A program made the position numbers and the translations under genes. DNA of 64,000 bases from positions 10,118,501 through 10,182,500 of the forward strand of contig NC_092666.1 of assembly GCF_032118995.1 (NCBI RefSeq). Direction: 5' to 3'. The notes beneath the pieces were generated by a model. The model searched no databases, was not told the origin of the DNA, and was given only the letters and a program-made list of their open reading frames with translations. This stretch comes from Asterias amurensis (Eukaryota > Echinodermata > Asteroidea > Forcipulatida > Asteriidae). Below, one piece after another: positions 45,374 to 57,828 of this stretch (positions are counted from its first letter, which is position 1; each line of letters begins with the position of its first letter).

Positions 45374-48300
45374 TTATTTGTCTCCATATCTTGCCGGTGG
45401 CCGTCTTTCTCTGTGACTGCGACGCGCCTCGCAACTGTCTTGTTCCAGTCCATCATCTTTCTCGAGGTTGTCCAACTGGTTTCTCTGCTGGCAAGGCTTC
45501 TCTTTATTTGTCTTCGCCGTCGTCTCCATGGTTTCTCTGTCTTGACTTAGACTTTCACTTTCATCAGTCTTTTCCGTCATCTCCATGGTTTCTTTATCTT
45601 GATGTCGATTGTCACGAGTATCTTGCCGTCGTTCTGTACCATTTTCATCTCCGTCCACCGTTGCTGGAGTTCGTGCCCTTGCCGTGTCTTGATACCACGT
45701 TGGCGCATTCTCTCCAGTGTAAGGTTTTAGTCTGTTGTAGTGTACTATTCTTGGCTTTCCCTTCGCTCCTTTCTGAATTCGGTAGGTGACGTCACTCATA
45801 CACGTTGTTACCACAAATGGTCCATCCCACGGTAATTGGAACTTGGGGCAATGACCTCGTTTTCGTTTTGGGTTGTACAGCCATACTATGTCTCCTTTGC
45901 TGTATCCCCCATGGTCTGCTTTGTGGTCATAGTTGCGTTTCTGTCTGTCACTTGCAATTTGAAGATGTTCTCGTGCGTATTGATGGACTTGCTCCATACA
46001 TTCCTGGCGACGAGCAACATATTCAACTTGATTTTCTTGCTGGTCATCTTTCGGTCTCTCCATTAGTAAATCGACCGGCAAGGTTGCCTCTCTTCCCATC
46101 ATCATCTCATTGGGTGTGTAGCCGGTTGTTTCGTGATCAGCAGATCTATAAGCCATCATGACATAGCATCCCTTCAATAGTTCTGTTCGCCCTCTCTATC
46201 ATCCCGTCCGATTGAGGATGCAGTGCCGATGTTCTTGTTTTATCAATGCCAAGTAGTTCACATATTTCTTTGAAAAGGTGAGACTCAAAGTTTCTCCCTT
46301 GATCTGTATGGAGCTGCATCGGGACGCCATATCTGCAGACGAACTGTTCAACAAAAACTGTTGCTATGGTAGCGGCTTCTTGATTCGGTATTGCATAGGC
46401 CTCGGTCCACTTGGTGAAGTAGTCACCTATAACCAGAATATATCGGTTGTCTCGATCAGTCTGGGGTAGTGGACCCAACACATCCATAGCTACTCTTTCC
46501 ATGGGTACTCCTACGTTATAGGTTTTCATTGGGCCTCGGCGGGTCTTGTTTGGAGACTTTCTTGATGCACACTTGTCGCATGTTGAGACGATGAGATTCA
46601 CATCTCGTTGCCATCTGTTCCAGTAATACCTGCTTCTGACTCTGCCCCTTGTCTTGTTTTGTCCAAGATGACCACATGTTTTGTCGCTATGTAGTTTTGT
46701 TACAAGAGTCTTCCTCAAACTCTTTGGAAGAACAATCTGCCACTTGATGATATCGCCAGCTACGGTTTCCCATCGTCGGCATAGGACGCCGTCTCGAATG
46801 TGCAATCTTTCCCATTGTGCCCAGTAGCTCTTTACTTCTGCACTTTCAGGTGAAACATCAGCCCACCGTGGTCGCTCGGCTGAAGTTTCCTTCCATTGGA
46901 GTATCTTGCATACACTCTTGTCTTTTCTTTGTGCGTCTTTAAGTTCTTCTTCCGTTATAAACTGTTCCTCGTCGTTGTTTCTTTCACTTGTTTGCTCTTG
47001 AGCATTTGTCGTGACGATTCCACAAAATGGTTGATCAGCAATCTCTACAGATGCGCCATCAACAATTGGTCTTGTACTTTCACTTGTTGTTTTATGCTGT
47101 CGGGGCTTTCTCATGCTGTACTTTATTTCTTGTGCTGTGCTGTATTTCTCCGTCTTGTCACACTGTTTGCATTCATTGGCACAAGGTTTTCTTGACAGAC
47201 CGTCAGCGTTCCCATGTTGCTTACCAGGACGATGTTGGATATCGAAATCATAGGCGCTCATAAGTTCCAACCATCTTGCCATCTGTCCTTCCGGGTTCTT
47301 GAAATTCATTAGCCACCGAAGTGCTCCGTGATCTGTCCGGATGAGAAATTTCCTGCCATACAAGTAGTGATGAAAATGTTTGGTGGACGCAACCACTGCG
47401 AGTAATTCCTTTCTTGTTACACAATATTGTCTCTCTGCTTTAGCCAAGGATCTGCTGTAGAATGCGATGACTTTCTCATTTCCATCTTGAACTTGTGATA
47501 ACACTGCCCCTACTCCTTGATTACTTGCATCTGTGTCTAAGATGAAGGTTTCGTCACTCGAAGGGTACACCAGTATTGGAGTGGTTGTCAGATCCCTCTT
47601 GAGTCGTTGAAATGCATCTTCACATTCCTTTGTCCACACAAAATGAATTTGCGTCTTCTCTGTTAGGCGGTGCAGAGGTCTTGCAATTTCAGCAAAATTT
47701 CTGACGAATCGTCTGTAATATGAGCAGAGTCCTAGAAAGCTCCGAACTTCAGTCACTGTTCTGGGGGTGGGCCATTTATCAACTGCCTCTGTCTTGACCG
47801 GATCTGTCTGTATACCTTGACTTGAGACGACATGTCCCAAAAATGTCACTCTCTCCTGAAAGAGATGACACTTCTTTGGACTCAACTTAAGGCCAGCTGT
47901 CCTCAGTCGCGTCAGTACTTCTTGTAATCTTTGAAGGGCTGCTTGAAAATGATTTCCATAAACGATGACGTCATCAATGTAGAGTAAGCAGGTCTGCCAT
48001 TGAAGTCCGGAGAGCACTCGTTCCATCAGGCGTTCAAAGGTTGCGGGCGCATTACATAAACCAAAGGGCATCACCTTGAATTCGAACAGCCCCTCTTTGG
48101 TAATGAAAGCAGTTTTCTCCTTATCTTTCTGTGCCATCTCCACTTGCCAGTACACACTTGCCAAATCCAGCGTTGAGAACCACTGAGACCCGGATAGTGT
48201 GTCCAGTGAGTCGTCGATTCTTGGTAAAGGGTATGAGTCTTTGATGGTTGAGGCATTTAGTTTTCGGTAGTCCACACAAAATCTTGTTGATCCATCCTTT

Positions 48301-49280
48301 TTCTTGACTAAAACGATGGGCGATGGTTCAATCACCCCTCGCTTTAACATCTTGTCGATTTCTTCTTTTGCTACATCTCTTTGATGTATTGGGAGTCTCC
48401 TGGATGGTTGTCTGATCGGCCGTGCCTCACCAGTATTTATCTCGTGCTTGACAATTGAAGTCTTTCCCAGATCACTTGAGTCTTTTGCAAAAACATCTTG
48501 AAACGTCGTCAAGACTCTTGATAATTGCATCTTTTGACTTGGATTTAGCCTTTCACTACTGATCTTGAATAATTCGGTCAAGTGCTCTGGAATTTCTTGT
48601 TCCGACGCTTGCTTGTTCTCTTGTAATATAGTTACACGACGTCCCTCTTTTTCTTGCACGATTTCACCACTCTGTACGGGTTCACACGTGGCCAACACTG
48701 CACCCTGGTAGATTATTATAGCTTCATCTTTAAGATTGAGAACTCTGATCGGTACCAATTCTTGTTGGACATCAACCAAGGTTTTGGCAACCATGACCTC
48801 GTGATTTCTGACGAATCTCGGCTCAGGTTCAACAATGCCAAACTTCGAATTTCTATTTTTGTGTTTCAGCTTGCCAGGCAGCAATATCTCTTCTCCTGCT
48901 TTGATTGTAATAGTTCGGTCGGCTATCACTCGGGTGCACTTTTCAGCAGACGCCCGGTAAACATGACATTTTACTTGCTGTCCTCCAATCTGCATTTCGC
49001 CTCTTCCCAAATTCAGTGTACAGTCGTACGTTTCAAGGAAGTCGTAGCCCAGAATTCCCTCAGGCTCAATGTCAGCTAGGTATACGTCTTGACTTATTAC
49101 TTTACTTTGTTCTTTAACTTGAAATTCTAGCTTGAGTCGTCCTTGTCCCAAACAAGGGGCGAGTTCTCCATTGGCCATGGCTACTTTTACGTTAGTCGAA
49201 TCTAGTTTTGGTCTTGAACTTTCGGAAATCTTGTAATACATATCTGGGCGGATGATAGTCAAGCTTGCCCCAGTATCCAC
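45374..49280 (-). CDS. pol: pol region of the Gypsy-type element (fossil)
   Basis: Recognised in order: aspartic protease (DTGAS), reverse transcriptase (LYIDDVIVYG), RNase H (ILDTDAS), integrase zinc-binding HHCC (HLGQNKT...CDKCAS) and integrase core, then a basic Gln/Glu-rich C-terminus. The domain order protease-RT-RNase H-integrase marks Ty3/Gypsy. Confidence 0.85.
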
Positions 49281-49387
49281 TAGAAAATTTACTTGAACGC
49301 CTTCAACTCGAACAGTTACTTCTATGCCTTGATTAATTACTGCACGCTTTACTGATGGGGGTTTGCTTTCTTTTGGTCCGTCTGTCC

Positions 49388-50719
49388 TTAGTTTCCCAGC
49401 CGACCGTTGGACCTCGAAATCGGCTGCTGTCCGTTTCCCTGCTGCAATGCTTGTTGGCTCATATTATTGTTGTATCTGTAAGAATTCTGTCTTGAGTGCG
49501 GACACTCCCGTGCGAAATGGCCTAATTCATTGCAATTCCAACATGCAGGGGGTCCTCTATTGTTTCTTCCATCTTGCCTGTACCGGTTCTTTGCTTGGTT
49601 GCGTTGACCATATGCCGGTGATGACGTCACTTTATCGGTCTGGGTAAACCCAGCACCCTCTTTATGCCCACTGGTCATGTTCTTTAAAGCCTTGGTTAGA
49701 GCGCCAAGTTCATCAGACAGTGAAAGAATCTTGCCTTGTATGTCTTTCATTTCTTTACTTTGCTCCGATTCTTTGTCTTGTTCTGGTACGATAACTCTTG
49801 CCATTTTCCGAGTTACCCCACGCTGGCGATCAGCCGCCTGGAAAGCCTCTAGTTCCACTGCTATGCGGACTGCATCAGCCAGAGTTTCTGGTTTAGATTG
49901 AAAAACACGCCATCTTATCTCACCATCGGTCAGAGCGTCAATAAAATGTTCTTGAGATAAAGTTTCTTGTAAAACGTACGTAGCTGATGGGTACGCAAGC
50001 CGTGTGAGTCGTCTAATTGCTTGAGCCAACTCAGGCAATGTTTCTTCCCTCTTTCGTTGTCTGTTCTTTAACTGTACTCTAAATAATTCTTTCTGGTTAT
50101 TTGAGCCGAACCTGTTGTTCAAGGCGGTTACCAACGCTGTGTAGTCATGACGACTGTCATCATCCAAGTCACCCAAAACGCACTGTGCTGAACCTCTTAA
50201 ATTGGCTGCGAGATACATAGCCTTTACTTTGTCACTCCAGCCATTCATTTCAGAAAGCATTTCAAATTGAACAGCATAGTCGTTCCAACAACTGGATCCG
50301 TCGTAGCTTGTAGGTTTTATCTTCATTTTTGCACCACAACCTCTGTTATCTTGATTTCTTGTTTTCATGTTTTCTTGGTTGGGCCTTGTTTCTTGATTGG
50401 GCCTGGTTTTCTTGATTGGGCCTTGCAACTGTGATCTGTATTCGTTTACTTGTTCTCTTTCTTCATTTGCGCAATCCAACTCTCTCTGAAGAATTTCACA
50501 TTCTGCCCTCATTTTGTCTAGAACTGCTTGTCCCTGTTTGATTACTTTCTTTTCCGGAGAATTATCACTTGAAGTTGACTCTGATAATCTTGAATCACCG
50601 CTCTCTGTAATCTTTATTTCATCACTAGAACTTGCCGTGGAAATATTACTTTCATCTTCCCCTGAAACTTCACCTAAAAAGGATTCGTTCTGGATCTCTT
50701 GTTGTACTGGACTTTCCAT
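49388..50719 (-). CDS. gag: gag region of the Gypsy-type element (fossil)
   Basis: A 443-codon frame with an acidic Ser-rich N-terminus, a capsid-like central part and one zinc knuckle (CWNCNELGHFARECPH) near the C-terminus, in the usual gag order. It lies between the primer site and pol. Confidence 0.85.
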   Translation of the reverse strand: MESPVQQEIQNESFLGEVSGEDESNISTASSSDEIKITESGDSRLSESTSSDNSPEKKVIKQGQAVLDKMRAECEILQRELDCANEEREQVNEYRSQLQGPIKKTRPNQETRPNQENMKTRNQDNRGCGAKMKIKPTSYDGSSCWNDYAVQFEMLSEMNGWSDKVKAMYLAANLRGSAQCVLGDLDDDSRHDYTALVTALNNRFGSNNQKELFRVQLKNRQRKREETLPELAQAIRRLTRLAYPSATYVLQETLSQEHFIDALTDGEIRWRVFQSKPETLADAVRIAVELEAFQAADRQRGVTRKMARVIVPEQDKESEQSKEMKDIQGKILSLSDELGALTKALKNMTSGHKEGAGFTQTDKVTSSPAYGQRNQAKNRYRQDGRNNRGPPACWNCNELGHFARECPHSRQNSYRYNNNMSQQALQQGNGQQPISRSNGRLGN

Positions 50720-50803
50720 CTTTATAAATTTCTCTTTTCGTCACTTTTAAACTCTTTAATTCTCTTGTTATGATTCGAAGTTCTTTAATTCACCAGTCTT
50801 GAG

Positions 50804-50824
50804 ATCCCACCGCTGCCACCAAAA
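50804..50824 (-). promoter_or_regulatory. Primer binding site, tRNA-Leu type
   Basis: Immediately inside the 5' LTR the sense strand reads TGGTGGCAGCGGTGGGAT, complementary to the 3' end (including CCA) of animal leucine tRNAs. Confidence 0.75.
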
Positions 50825-51656
50825 TGTAACGATTCCGGGGTGGGGTATGGTTCTTATGAATTTAACCAAGCCGCCACTCTGGAATCTGAAGAAGTCACAG
50901 GGGAAGGATGAAATATAATATTGGGGGGATTGTCCTTAAACTCTACTGATGAGGCACATTGAAATAAATCAGTGTTTCAAACAGAGGGTTGACATTAACC
51001 GCAAGGAACTACACAGTGTGTATTTTATTCAATCATGTTCAATCACAAAATGTACATAGCGCCCTCTCTTGATTTAAACGGTATTAACTTAAGGTATTCT
51101 GTAATCAATCAGTTCGCTGGTTCATTATTCGCACGCAGCAGTACATGGTAGCGTGGCTGCTCGTGTAGTAACTATCTAATGAGAATCGCCAATGAATAAA
51201 GTGAGTAGCATCGTTTTGCGTGTGTGTGTGTTCTTAAATGGTCTTGAGTTCTTGAGGTCTTGAATGGTCTTGAGTTCTTGAGGTCTTGAGGTCTTGAGTG
51301 GCGATCTCTAGTCTGGAAGCGACTGAGCCCCGATCTCTGGTTTTCGTCCCCTTTTATAGCCTAGCAGACGTACGCGCTGCACTAAGCCAGAGAACCGATT
51401 GGTTAATTATAAGCGTTAAGAAAACAAAATGTTAACACCTTTGGTAGCGTGCGCGCTAGCAGTTTGTAAGCGTGCGCGTAAAGCGCACGCGAACGCACAG
51501 CCCAATACGCACAACCAAATGTGTGAACACTAAATTTAGCTGAAGTTAAACTTACAATAATGGTGAATTAGCAAGACATTATAAATAAAGAGATAGCATT
51601 TAAGTTGTCTCAACAACTCTATAATAATTCTAAAACGCAAGGCAGTTTTCGCCACA
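50825..51656 (-). repeat. 5' LTR of the Gypsy-type element
   Basis: 832 bp, the partner of 43115-43946 with about one difference. Confidence 0.95.
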
Positions 51657-51779
51657 GTACCATTCGCATACCGAGCCTTGCATTCTAATTCTACGTCGTC
51701 ACCTTCAAAAACTGAGACGACTGGTGGCATGCTTATCCTGAGGTTCCCAAAAGAGACGCAACCTGTTCAAAATACAAAG

Positions 51780-52330
51780 ATGTTTTTTTACCTTAAAGTT
51801 GAACTCTTCATAAATATTTCACCTCAGCTTAACAATACTTTCGTTCGTTGACGTGTTTTTGTTTCCAACACTGCATCATATGTATTTATTTTAAGGTAGC
51901 TTTTTAACTAAAGACTCAAACTATTACTAATGTTTTTATGTACGATATTTCTCTATATTATTTACACTCGACTTACCTTGAAACATAATTCTAACAATTA
52001 AGAAGACTGCGAACTCCATTTTGTAAAAAACTAATGGCGAACATCATTACACTATGATATAATGTGATAAGTTCTTCTTAAACCATGTTAAGAAACTGCA
52101 GCGAAACCTTAACTAGTAGCAGTGCTATTGGCTTAGTGAGGGGATTGCTGGTGTATTGAAAACAATGTAAAGCATGAAGTGATGAAACTTTTACTTTTTG
52201 CAAACATGCACACTATTTACCATAAAAGAGAAACAACTGTCAATCTTCTTTCGTGAGTATTGGTTCCACTATCATTTTCTTCTCTACTCATCAAACAAAA
52301 CGGCTCCGAAAACAACTGCTTTCAGACTCA
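51780..52330. repeat. Tandem duplication flank, Ig unit 2 (pair of 53550-54485)
   Basis: Leader exon, intron 1 and upstream sequence (ACTGTCAATCTTCTTTCGTG, CATAAAAGAGAAACAA) match the next unit about 2.2 kb away. The upstream block (52165-52320 and 54335-54480) is strongly conserved and should hold the promoter. Confidence 0.75.
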
Positions 52331-52837
52331 AGGCTAGTAAAAGGTTTCGCTTTTCTTTATTAGAACACAGAATGCAGAAAAAAAGGTTCACACGTTTGCC
52401 CCCCCCCCCCCCAAAAAAAAAAAAAAAGAGAAGAAAACAAAAACTTCTATCACATAGAAAATAATTTAGTTGCAATAATTACCGTTTCCGTCGGATCATG
52501 AAATTCATGTTACTCAACCAGATCCCGTCATAACATGTTTCTTCCTTTTACCCGCACCATGTACTCTGGCAACACCCTTCGGTTTACTGGTCCACGTCTT
52601 TTGGAACTCTAATCTCTAGCGATTTAAGAACAATGCCGTCCGTAGATCGACTTATAAGCTCTCATATAAAAGAGTAATCCTCTCTCACTAAACAAATGTA
52701 ACTAAAGGCTGTGTCCAAATAGGCGGCAACAGCTACGGCTACGGCTAGATCCTGCGTTGAAGTATAGACTTGGGACAAGTCGTTAAATGTCTGCCGCGGT
52801 GATAGCTATGTAACGCAGCTTTTCTTCCTCGCACATT

Positions 52838-52923
52838 TTCCACTTTCTATTACTCGTTACCAAGTAAGGTTTTATGCTAATAATCATTTTGAGTAATATA
52901 CCAATAGTGTCCACTGCCTTTAA
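52838..52923. mobile_element. Fragment of TTAAAGGCAGTGGACACTAT MITE
   Basis: The end with TTACCAAGTAAGGTTTTATG through GTGTCCACTGCCTTTAA only. Confidence 0.7.
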
Positions 52924-53173
52924 GAACAAACCCTAAATCAACAAGTAAACACGTAACGACATTTCCGACATTCAAACTATCAGTAACCACATATTTTTTA
53001 AATATCTAGTTGATTATGATAAATGAAATGTTTGACAACATAATTTTGCTAAACTGTTCATACGACATAAATTGTTGGTAATTTCTGTCAGACAAATTTG
53101 AGTAATATTGGTATATAAGAAAAGGTGATATATTCTAGTTGAAGATTCCATTCTTTTTGAGGTAAACACTTAC

Positions 53174-54148
53174 CTTTTTTAACTTTAAGATGTGTCATGT
53201 TTGAGTGACTGTCGAAAAATCCATACACTTTACACCAAACCACGGCATCATCTGCAAGGCCTATATTCAATATTGTTAGATTGCCATTGTCTTGATTAAA
53301 CTCCACAGTCTTGTTCTTGAACGATGCCACTCTACCACACCGTGCAATGACCTCATCTAACATGTTTCCCAACCTATTTACTAATGACCATCGGAGTAGT
53401 AACCCACTTCGCTCATCACATGGTTGAATCAATGTACCATCCGCATACCGAACCTTGCATTCTAATTCTACGTCTTCACCTTCAAAAACTGAGACGACTG
53501 GTGGCATGTCTATCATGATGGTCCCAGAAGAGATGGCATCTATGCAAAATAGAAATAAATTTAAACTTATCCAATCACTGAACAGCTCTTCAAAGTAATT
53601 TCACGCGAGGTTAGCATTGATAACATTTTTTTCTTTCTGCAAGTCGCCAGACACACAAGGCCTGAAGGCCACTTCAAGGTGAGGGCTACAATTATTTTTT
53701 CCAGGGGCCGTTGCCACATACTCCTGGGGCTGAAACAGGGTTACCCCCTTTACAGTCCATACAGATGTAGGCTTGGGTATCATTTATCAGAAGCCTGGCT
53801 GGTAGAGCAGAAAGCACTACCTCCCCAACTTTACGAAGCAATCATGTTTAAGTGTGATGCTTAAGAACACAAATGTCACGACCGGGACTCGAACCAACAC
53901 TCTGCTGATCAAACACCAGAGCTCCGGTGCTCTTAACCGCTATGCCATGACACGCCTCTACTATCGTGTTTTAGTGTACGTTTTTGTCTTAGACACTGCA
54001 TCAACATTTATTTCTTTTCAGGTTGCTTCTCAAATAAAAACTAATTATATTTTTAATGTTTATCGACACTTAAGCTCGACGACTTACCTTGAAACATAAT
54101 TCCAACAACTAACAAGACTGCGAACTTCTCGGTAAATGCGCCTCCCAT
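53174..54148 (-). CDS. Leader + Ig-V exon unit (intact)
   Basis: Leader exon 54148-54088 encodes MGGAFTEKFAVLLVVGIMFQ and ends in phase 1 (G|GTAAGT). The V exon 53539-53174 (acceptor TGCATAG, phase 1 in and out) encodes one complete V-type domain: DMPPVVSVFEGEDVELECKV with the first Cys, LLLRWSLV with the core Trp, SFKNKTVEFNQDNGNLTI, then GLADDAVVWCKVYG with the second Cys. Two extra Cys (QPCDE and ARCGR) could form another disulphide. The protein would be secreted or membrane-bound, depending on exons I cannot find before the next unit begins at 52019. NxT/S sequons are present (NKT, NLT, NMT). Function unknown; likely recognition or adhesion. Confidence 0.75.
53874..53957 (-). repeat. tRNA-derived SINE head
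   Basis: On the minus strand TGTCATGGCATAGCGGTTAA (A-box region) and GGTTCGAGTCCCGG (B box) fold with a CGTGACA acceptor partner and a long variable-arm-like insert. It lies in the intron between leader and V exon. It could be a tRNA pseudogene of Ser/Leu type. Confidence 0.55.
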
Positions 54149-54483
54149 TTGTTGAATAATATTGACACTGTGAAAACGTTGTTGGATAACAGCTCACTTT
54201 GGTATTTTGTAAAAGGTTGTTTTAACTCATGACAGTCAAAAACATCTCGTAATTCAACAGTACATCGAGAAAACACAACTGAGCAAAACTGATGGATCGA
54301 AACAAAAACTGACATCTCTTCAAGCCAGAAAAGGTGAAGTTCTTACATTTTGCAAACATGCGCAATATTTACCCCATAAAAGAGAAACAACTGTCAATCT
54401 TCTTTCGTGAGTGTTGGTTCCACTATCCTTTTCTTTTTTACTTAACAAACAAAATGGCTACGAAAACAACTACTTTACAGGCT

Positions 54484-54840
54484 TAAAGGATTTGGGTACT
54501 TTTTGTAACACATACCACGACAATGTCCACAGATTTACTTTAAACTTGCACAGTTTGAAGATAATGATAGTAGAAAGCTTCCCTGGAAATATTACTTGCT
54601 GAGGTGCTGTAGTTTTTTGAGAAATGAGTAAAACAATGTCATGAAAATACGTTTTTACATGCTAAAATAATTTCCGTCTCATGATCACTGAGATGAAAAT
54701 TATTTTCATTCATTGTTTTACTAATTTCTTAATAACTACAGCACCTCTGCAAGTAATATTTTCAGTGAAGCTTTCTACCATCATTATCTTCAAACTGTGT
54801 AAGTTTAATGTAAATCTGTACATAGACCCTTTAAGGGTAG
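54484..54840. mobile_element. MITE, uninterrupted copy of the family split at 30287
   Basis: Inverted ends AAAGGATTTGGGTAC / AGACCCTTTAAGGG, with internal inverted blocks GATAATGATAGTAGAAA and TTTCTACCATCATTATC. Confidence 0.75.
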
Positions 54841-55127
54841 TAAAGGGTTTCGCTTTTCTTTCTTATGTTTTTGAAAGACTAAAGGCAGAACAAAAAGGTT
54901 CACACGGTTGTCAAAAAAGCAAAATAGAAAGACACAAATCTTCAAGGCAAAACTTGTATTACGTTGAGAATCATTGAGTTACCATTACCGTTAGACGACC
55001 GTGTCCTTTTTGTTGCTTACTAGTGTTCATAGGTTTTGGAGGTACGTCGGCCGGTTGACCACGTCAGAGCCAACAAACAGCTCTCCCTGGGTAGCTACAT
55101 CACCCACAGTTTACATACACGACGAAC

Positions 55128-55434
55128 GTTGCACAAGGTTCCTTTATTGTAAGTCATTTACAGGGTGGATATTCATGCATCGGCCTCTGCGATGACGAAA
55201 CACCTGGCAAGCTTACCCGCGCTATTCAAAGGCGAATGAGTAAACTGTGTGCTTGTGACATACCTAGTGAAAGAATTAAAAAACAGCCAACGTGAGTGGA
55301 GATAGTCCTGCATTGTTTTTAACAGATTCTATTCATTCGCCTTTGAACAGCGCGGGTAAGCTTGCAAGGTGTTTCGTCATCGCAGAGGCCGATGCATGAA
55401 TATTCACCCTGCTGTAATAAAGGAACCTTTATGC
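55128..55434. mobile_element. MITE with 105-bp inverted arms
   Basis: AAGGTTCCTTTATTGTAAGT at 55137 through TTCAAAGGCGAATGA is inverted at 55335-55430 (CATTCGCCTTTGAACAGCGC to TAATAAAGGAACCTT). The arms are about 93% identical and the loop about 90 bp. Confidence 0.8.
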
Positions 55435-55439
55435 ACTGT

Positions 55440-57825
55440 CCCTAACTTAAAAGATAGAGCCCTTGTTCTTTAATACAATTTTGAATAGGCTCCGAAGCTG
55501 GTTCCTGTCATTAAACTAGCACCATTTGTTGATCAACTCCTATCTATATAGACCAAAATGGGAGACCCACCTCCCTCATGGTGTGGCAACCTTTTGAAAA
55601 TGTGGGATACTTCCCAGTTTCGGTTGCCACAGCAATGCATAAAAGGATAACATGTACATCATGTACATTTTTTTTTAACTAATTGACTTGAAATATTTTG
55701 TGTGCTTTATATGTGTTGCTGAGAATCTACATAAGCATAAAATGCAGACAATGTTTAATGGGATCATATTGGCGCGCGTAGTTTCTTGACGACACAAATC
55801 GCCCGAAATAGTCGTTAGTGTAGTTGGGTATGAATTATGACTTTTGAAATTGTTATATAATATGTGCGCCAGCATGATCCCAATTATTTTCCACTACAAA
55901 TCTGTTAAGGAACACTAAACTTAACCAAATACAAGAAAAGCATTGATGGGATCTTATTGGCGCAGGTCACAGTAACTGAGAAAAGTGAATGAATGTGCCA
56001 ATTCTAGGCTTAGTGTGGTGGGGCAATACTAAGAAAATTTACGCAAAGTCTTTTGACATGCAAATTGCAGAGATCCCAAGATTCTCTTTTTATACGAAAA
56101 CTGTTTCTACACCCGGGTGTCATTAAGCATTTTTTTGTGATGTTGGCGCGCGAGGTTACGGAGATGCGAAAATTTGGTAAAATTCGACCTCTGACCTCTA
56201 TTATATCTCTACTGCGCCAACAAGAACCAACGTACTTTGCACTTAAATTTGTTTTAGGGCTGCAAGTTCTATCATGTGAACTTGTTTAAGTCATTGAACC
56301 TTTGAGTTCTGAGGCAATGAACATGGCACAGGAGGGCGCTGTTCGTCACAGGTTGCGTTAGCCCAACTGGGGGGTTTAAAACAATGTTTTACTTTCGTTG
56401 GGACGAGCTTGGCGCATATTTTTGCATTTACAGGGAATGTATATTATAAGGATCACCAGGGCTTTTAGGCCAAAACTTTGATAACTGATAACGCCAAAAC
56501 CGAAAGCGTCAGAAAACTAATTATTTGGGATCTGTTCGTTTGGTATGATAATGTATCACTCTTGTTTTAGAAGAAGATCTGAGAACCCATGAATGAACTT
56601 GGTGCATTCTTACAGACATAAAACGAACCACAGTTTTGGGGTGGCTTTCATTTCCAGCCACAAAAAAGTCATTTAATTACTGATCTGAAAAGCTTACAAC
56701 AAAATTACTTAAACTACGAGGTGGAGATACAACAGAGAATATGCATTGAAAGTTCTACTAAAAATGCAACTATTAAAACAGAATATTGTGGGACAAACTA
56801 AATGTAGAGAAGCTGTGGCTGGTACAGAACTAATAGTTAAATACAATGGCCATGCTGAAACTTTAGAAATACCCTCTAAATAATCAAGAAAACTTACATA
56901 AAATCGGAACTAGCATGCAGCACACCAATACAACCATCAACCGAGTATGCCAAGCCTCAGCCCTCCACACACAAGATGTTGCCTGGCTACACACAAAAAG
57001 CCAACTCAACCCAGTCTTGTGTTCTCTGACCAGGGCTGTGAAATTAATTACTAAAGGAATGTCATTCATGAACAAGAATGTACTAAAAAGTCAATACAAA
57101 TGTCAATCGGGTATCTGAATAAAAGGAACTGGTTCAGTGGGTTTTACCAACAAAGTATTACATTGGATGCATTAATGTGTTGATAAAGGAACACAAATTG
57201 AAAAGAAACAAGCTGTCAATCTCAACAGTCACTGACCTGGACTAGTCCACATCCTCCACATGGATTTTATATAGTCTACCTGATAGCCAACACATTACTG
57301 CCTGAAATAGCGCCCTCTTGCGGATTTTAAGGTTAAAACCTCCGTCATATTATTGGCCTACGATCACAGTCAGAGCGTGTGATAGCAAATCTGCGGGGGA
57401 ATTCTGCGTGGCTGATGCAGAGAAATAACCGCAGTCTCACTTGAAATCAAGTCTATCACAGGGGAGGAAGCTGAGCACTGAACAATACAGTTGTACCACT
57501 ATAGTAAAAAGCGGGCATTTTCACTACAATTGTCAATACAATATATACGCCTAAGAATTGTCTTGCTTGGTTCACAAACACAATGTCTATTTTTTTTTAC
57601 AAATTTCTTTATTCGTGTCTATCTTTGTTTTCAGTGCTGAACGTCATTTTCAAACTGCGTCATCGCAACAATTGGAGAAAAAGGATACCACACGGCATAA
57701 CATAATCTTTAAGTTTACAATAACATTTTTCAGTTTAGAATAAAATCACTTTAGTTAAACAATTTATTGTTTGCTGAGCAAACTGATGTTGTATTCACGA
57801 ATCTACATTTTTTCTTGTTCATTCT
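55440..57825. other. No gene recognised
   Basis: 2.4 kb of mixed sequence. TTGGCGCG-like motifs recur at 55770, 55955, 56145 and 56410, but no exon, RNA gene or complete element could be supported. Confidence 0.35.
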
Positions 57826-57828
57826 CTT

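Larger units (their letters stand above)
43115..51656 (-). mobile_element. Ty3/Gypsy-type LTR retrotransposon, very young
   Basis: 8.54 kb, flanked by a 4-bp duplication GTAC (43111-43114, 51657-51660). Parts in transcription order: 5' LTR, leucine-tRNA-type primer site, gag, pol (protease, reverse transcriptase, RNase H, integrase), a 1.4-kb 3' region, polypurine tract and 3' LTR. The domain order puts it in Ty3/Gypsy. The two 832-bp LTRs differ at about one base, so insertion is very recent on an evolutionary scale. It looks near whole, with about one apparent break in pol. No envelope gene was recognised. Confidence 0.9.
42863..52019 (-). pseudogene. Leader + Ig-V unit interrupted by an LTR element
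   Basis: Leader exon 52019-51977 (MEFAVFLIVRIMFQ, phase 1 donor). The V exon starts at 51762 (acceptor GAACAG; GCVSFGNLRISMPPVVSVFE), runs to 51657, and continues at 43110-42863 (SFKNKTVEFNQDNG, ILNIGLADEAVFKCFVYG; donor G|GTGAGT). The two parts abut at the 4-bp target duplication of the LTR element, and their summed length is a multiple of three, so the V exon was intact before insertion. It has the two V-domain Cys (ELEC, FKCF), an extra Cys pair, and the GLADEA stretch before the second Cys. No membrane exon is seen downstream in the window. Close paralogue of 53174-54148. Confidence 0.75.
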
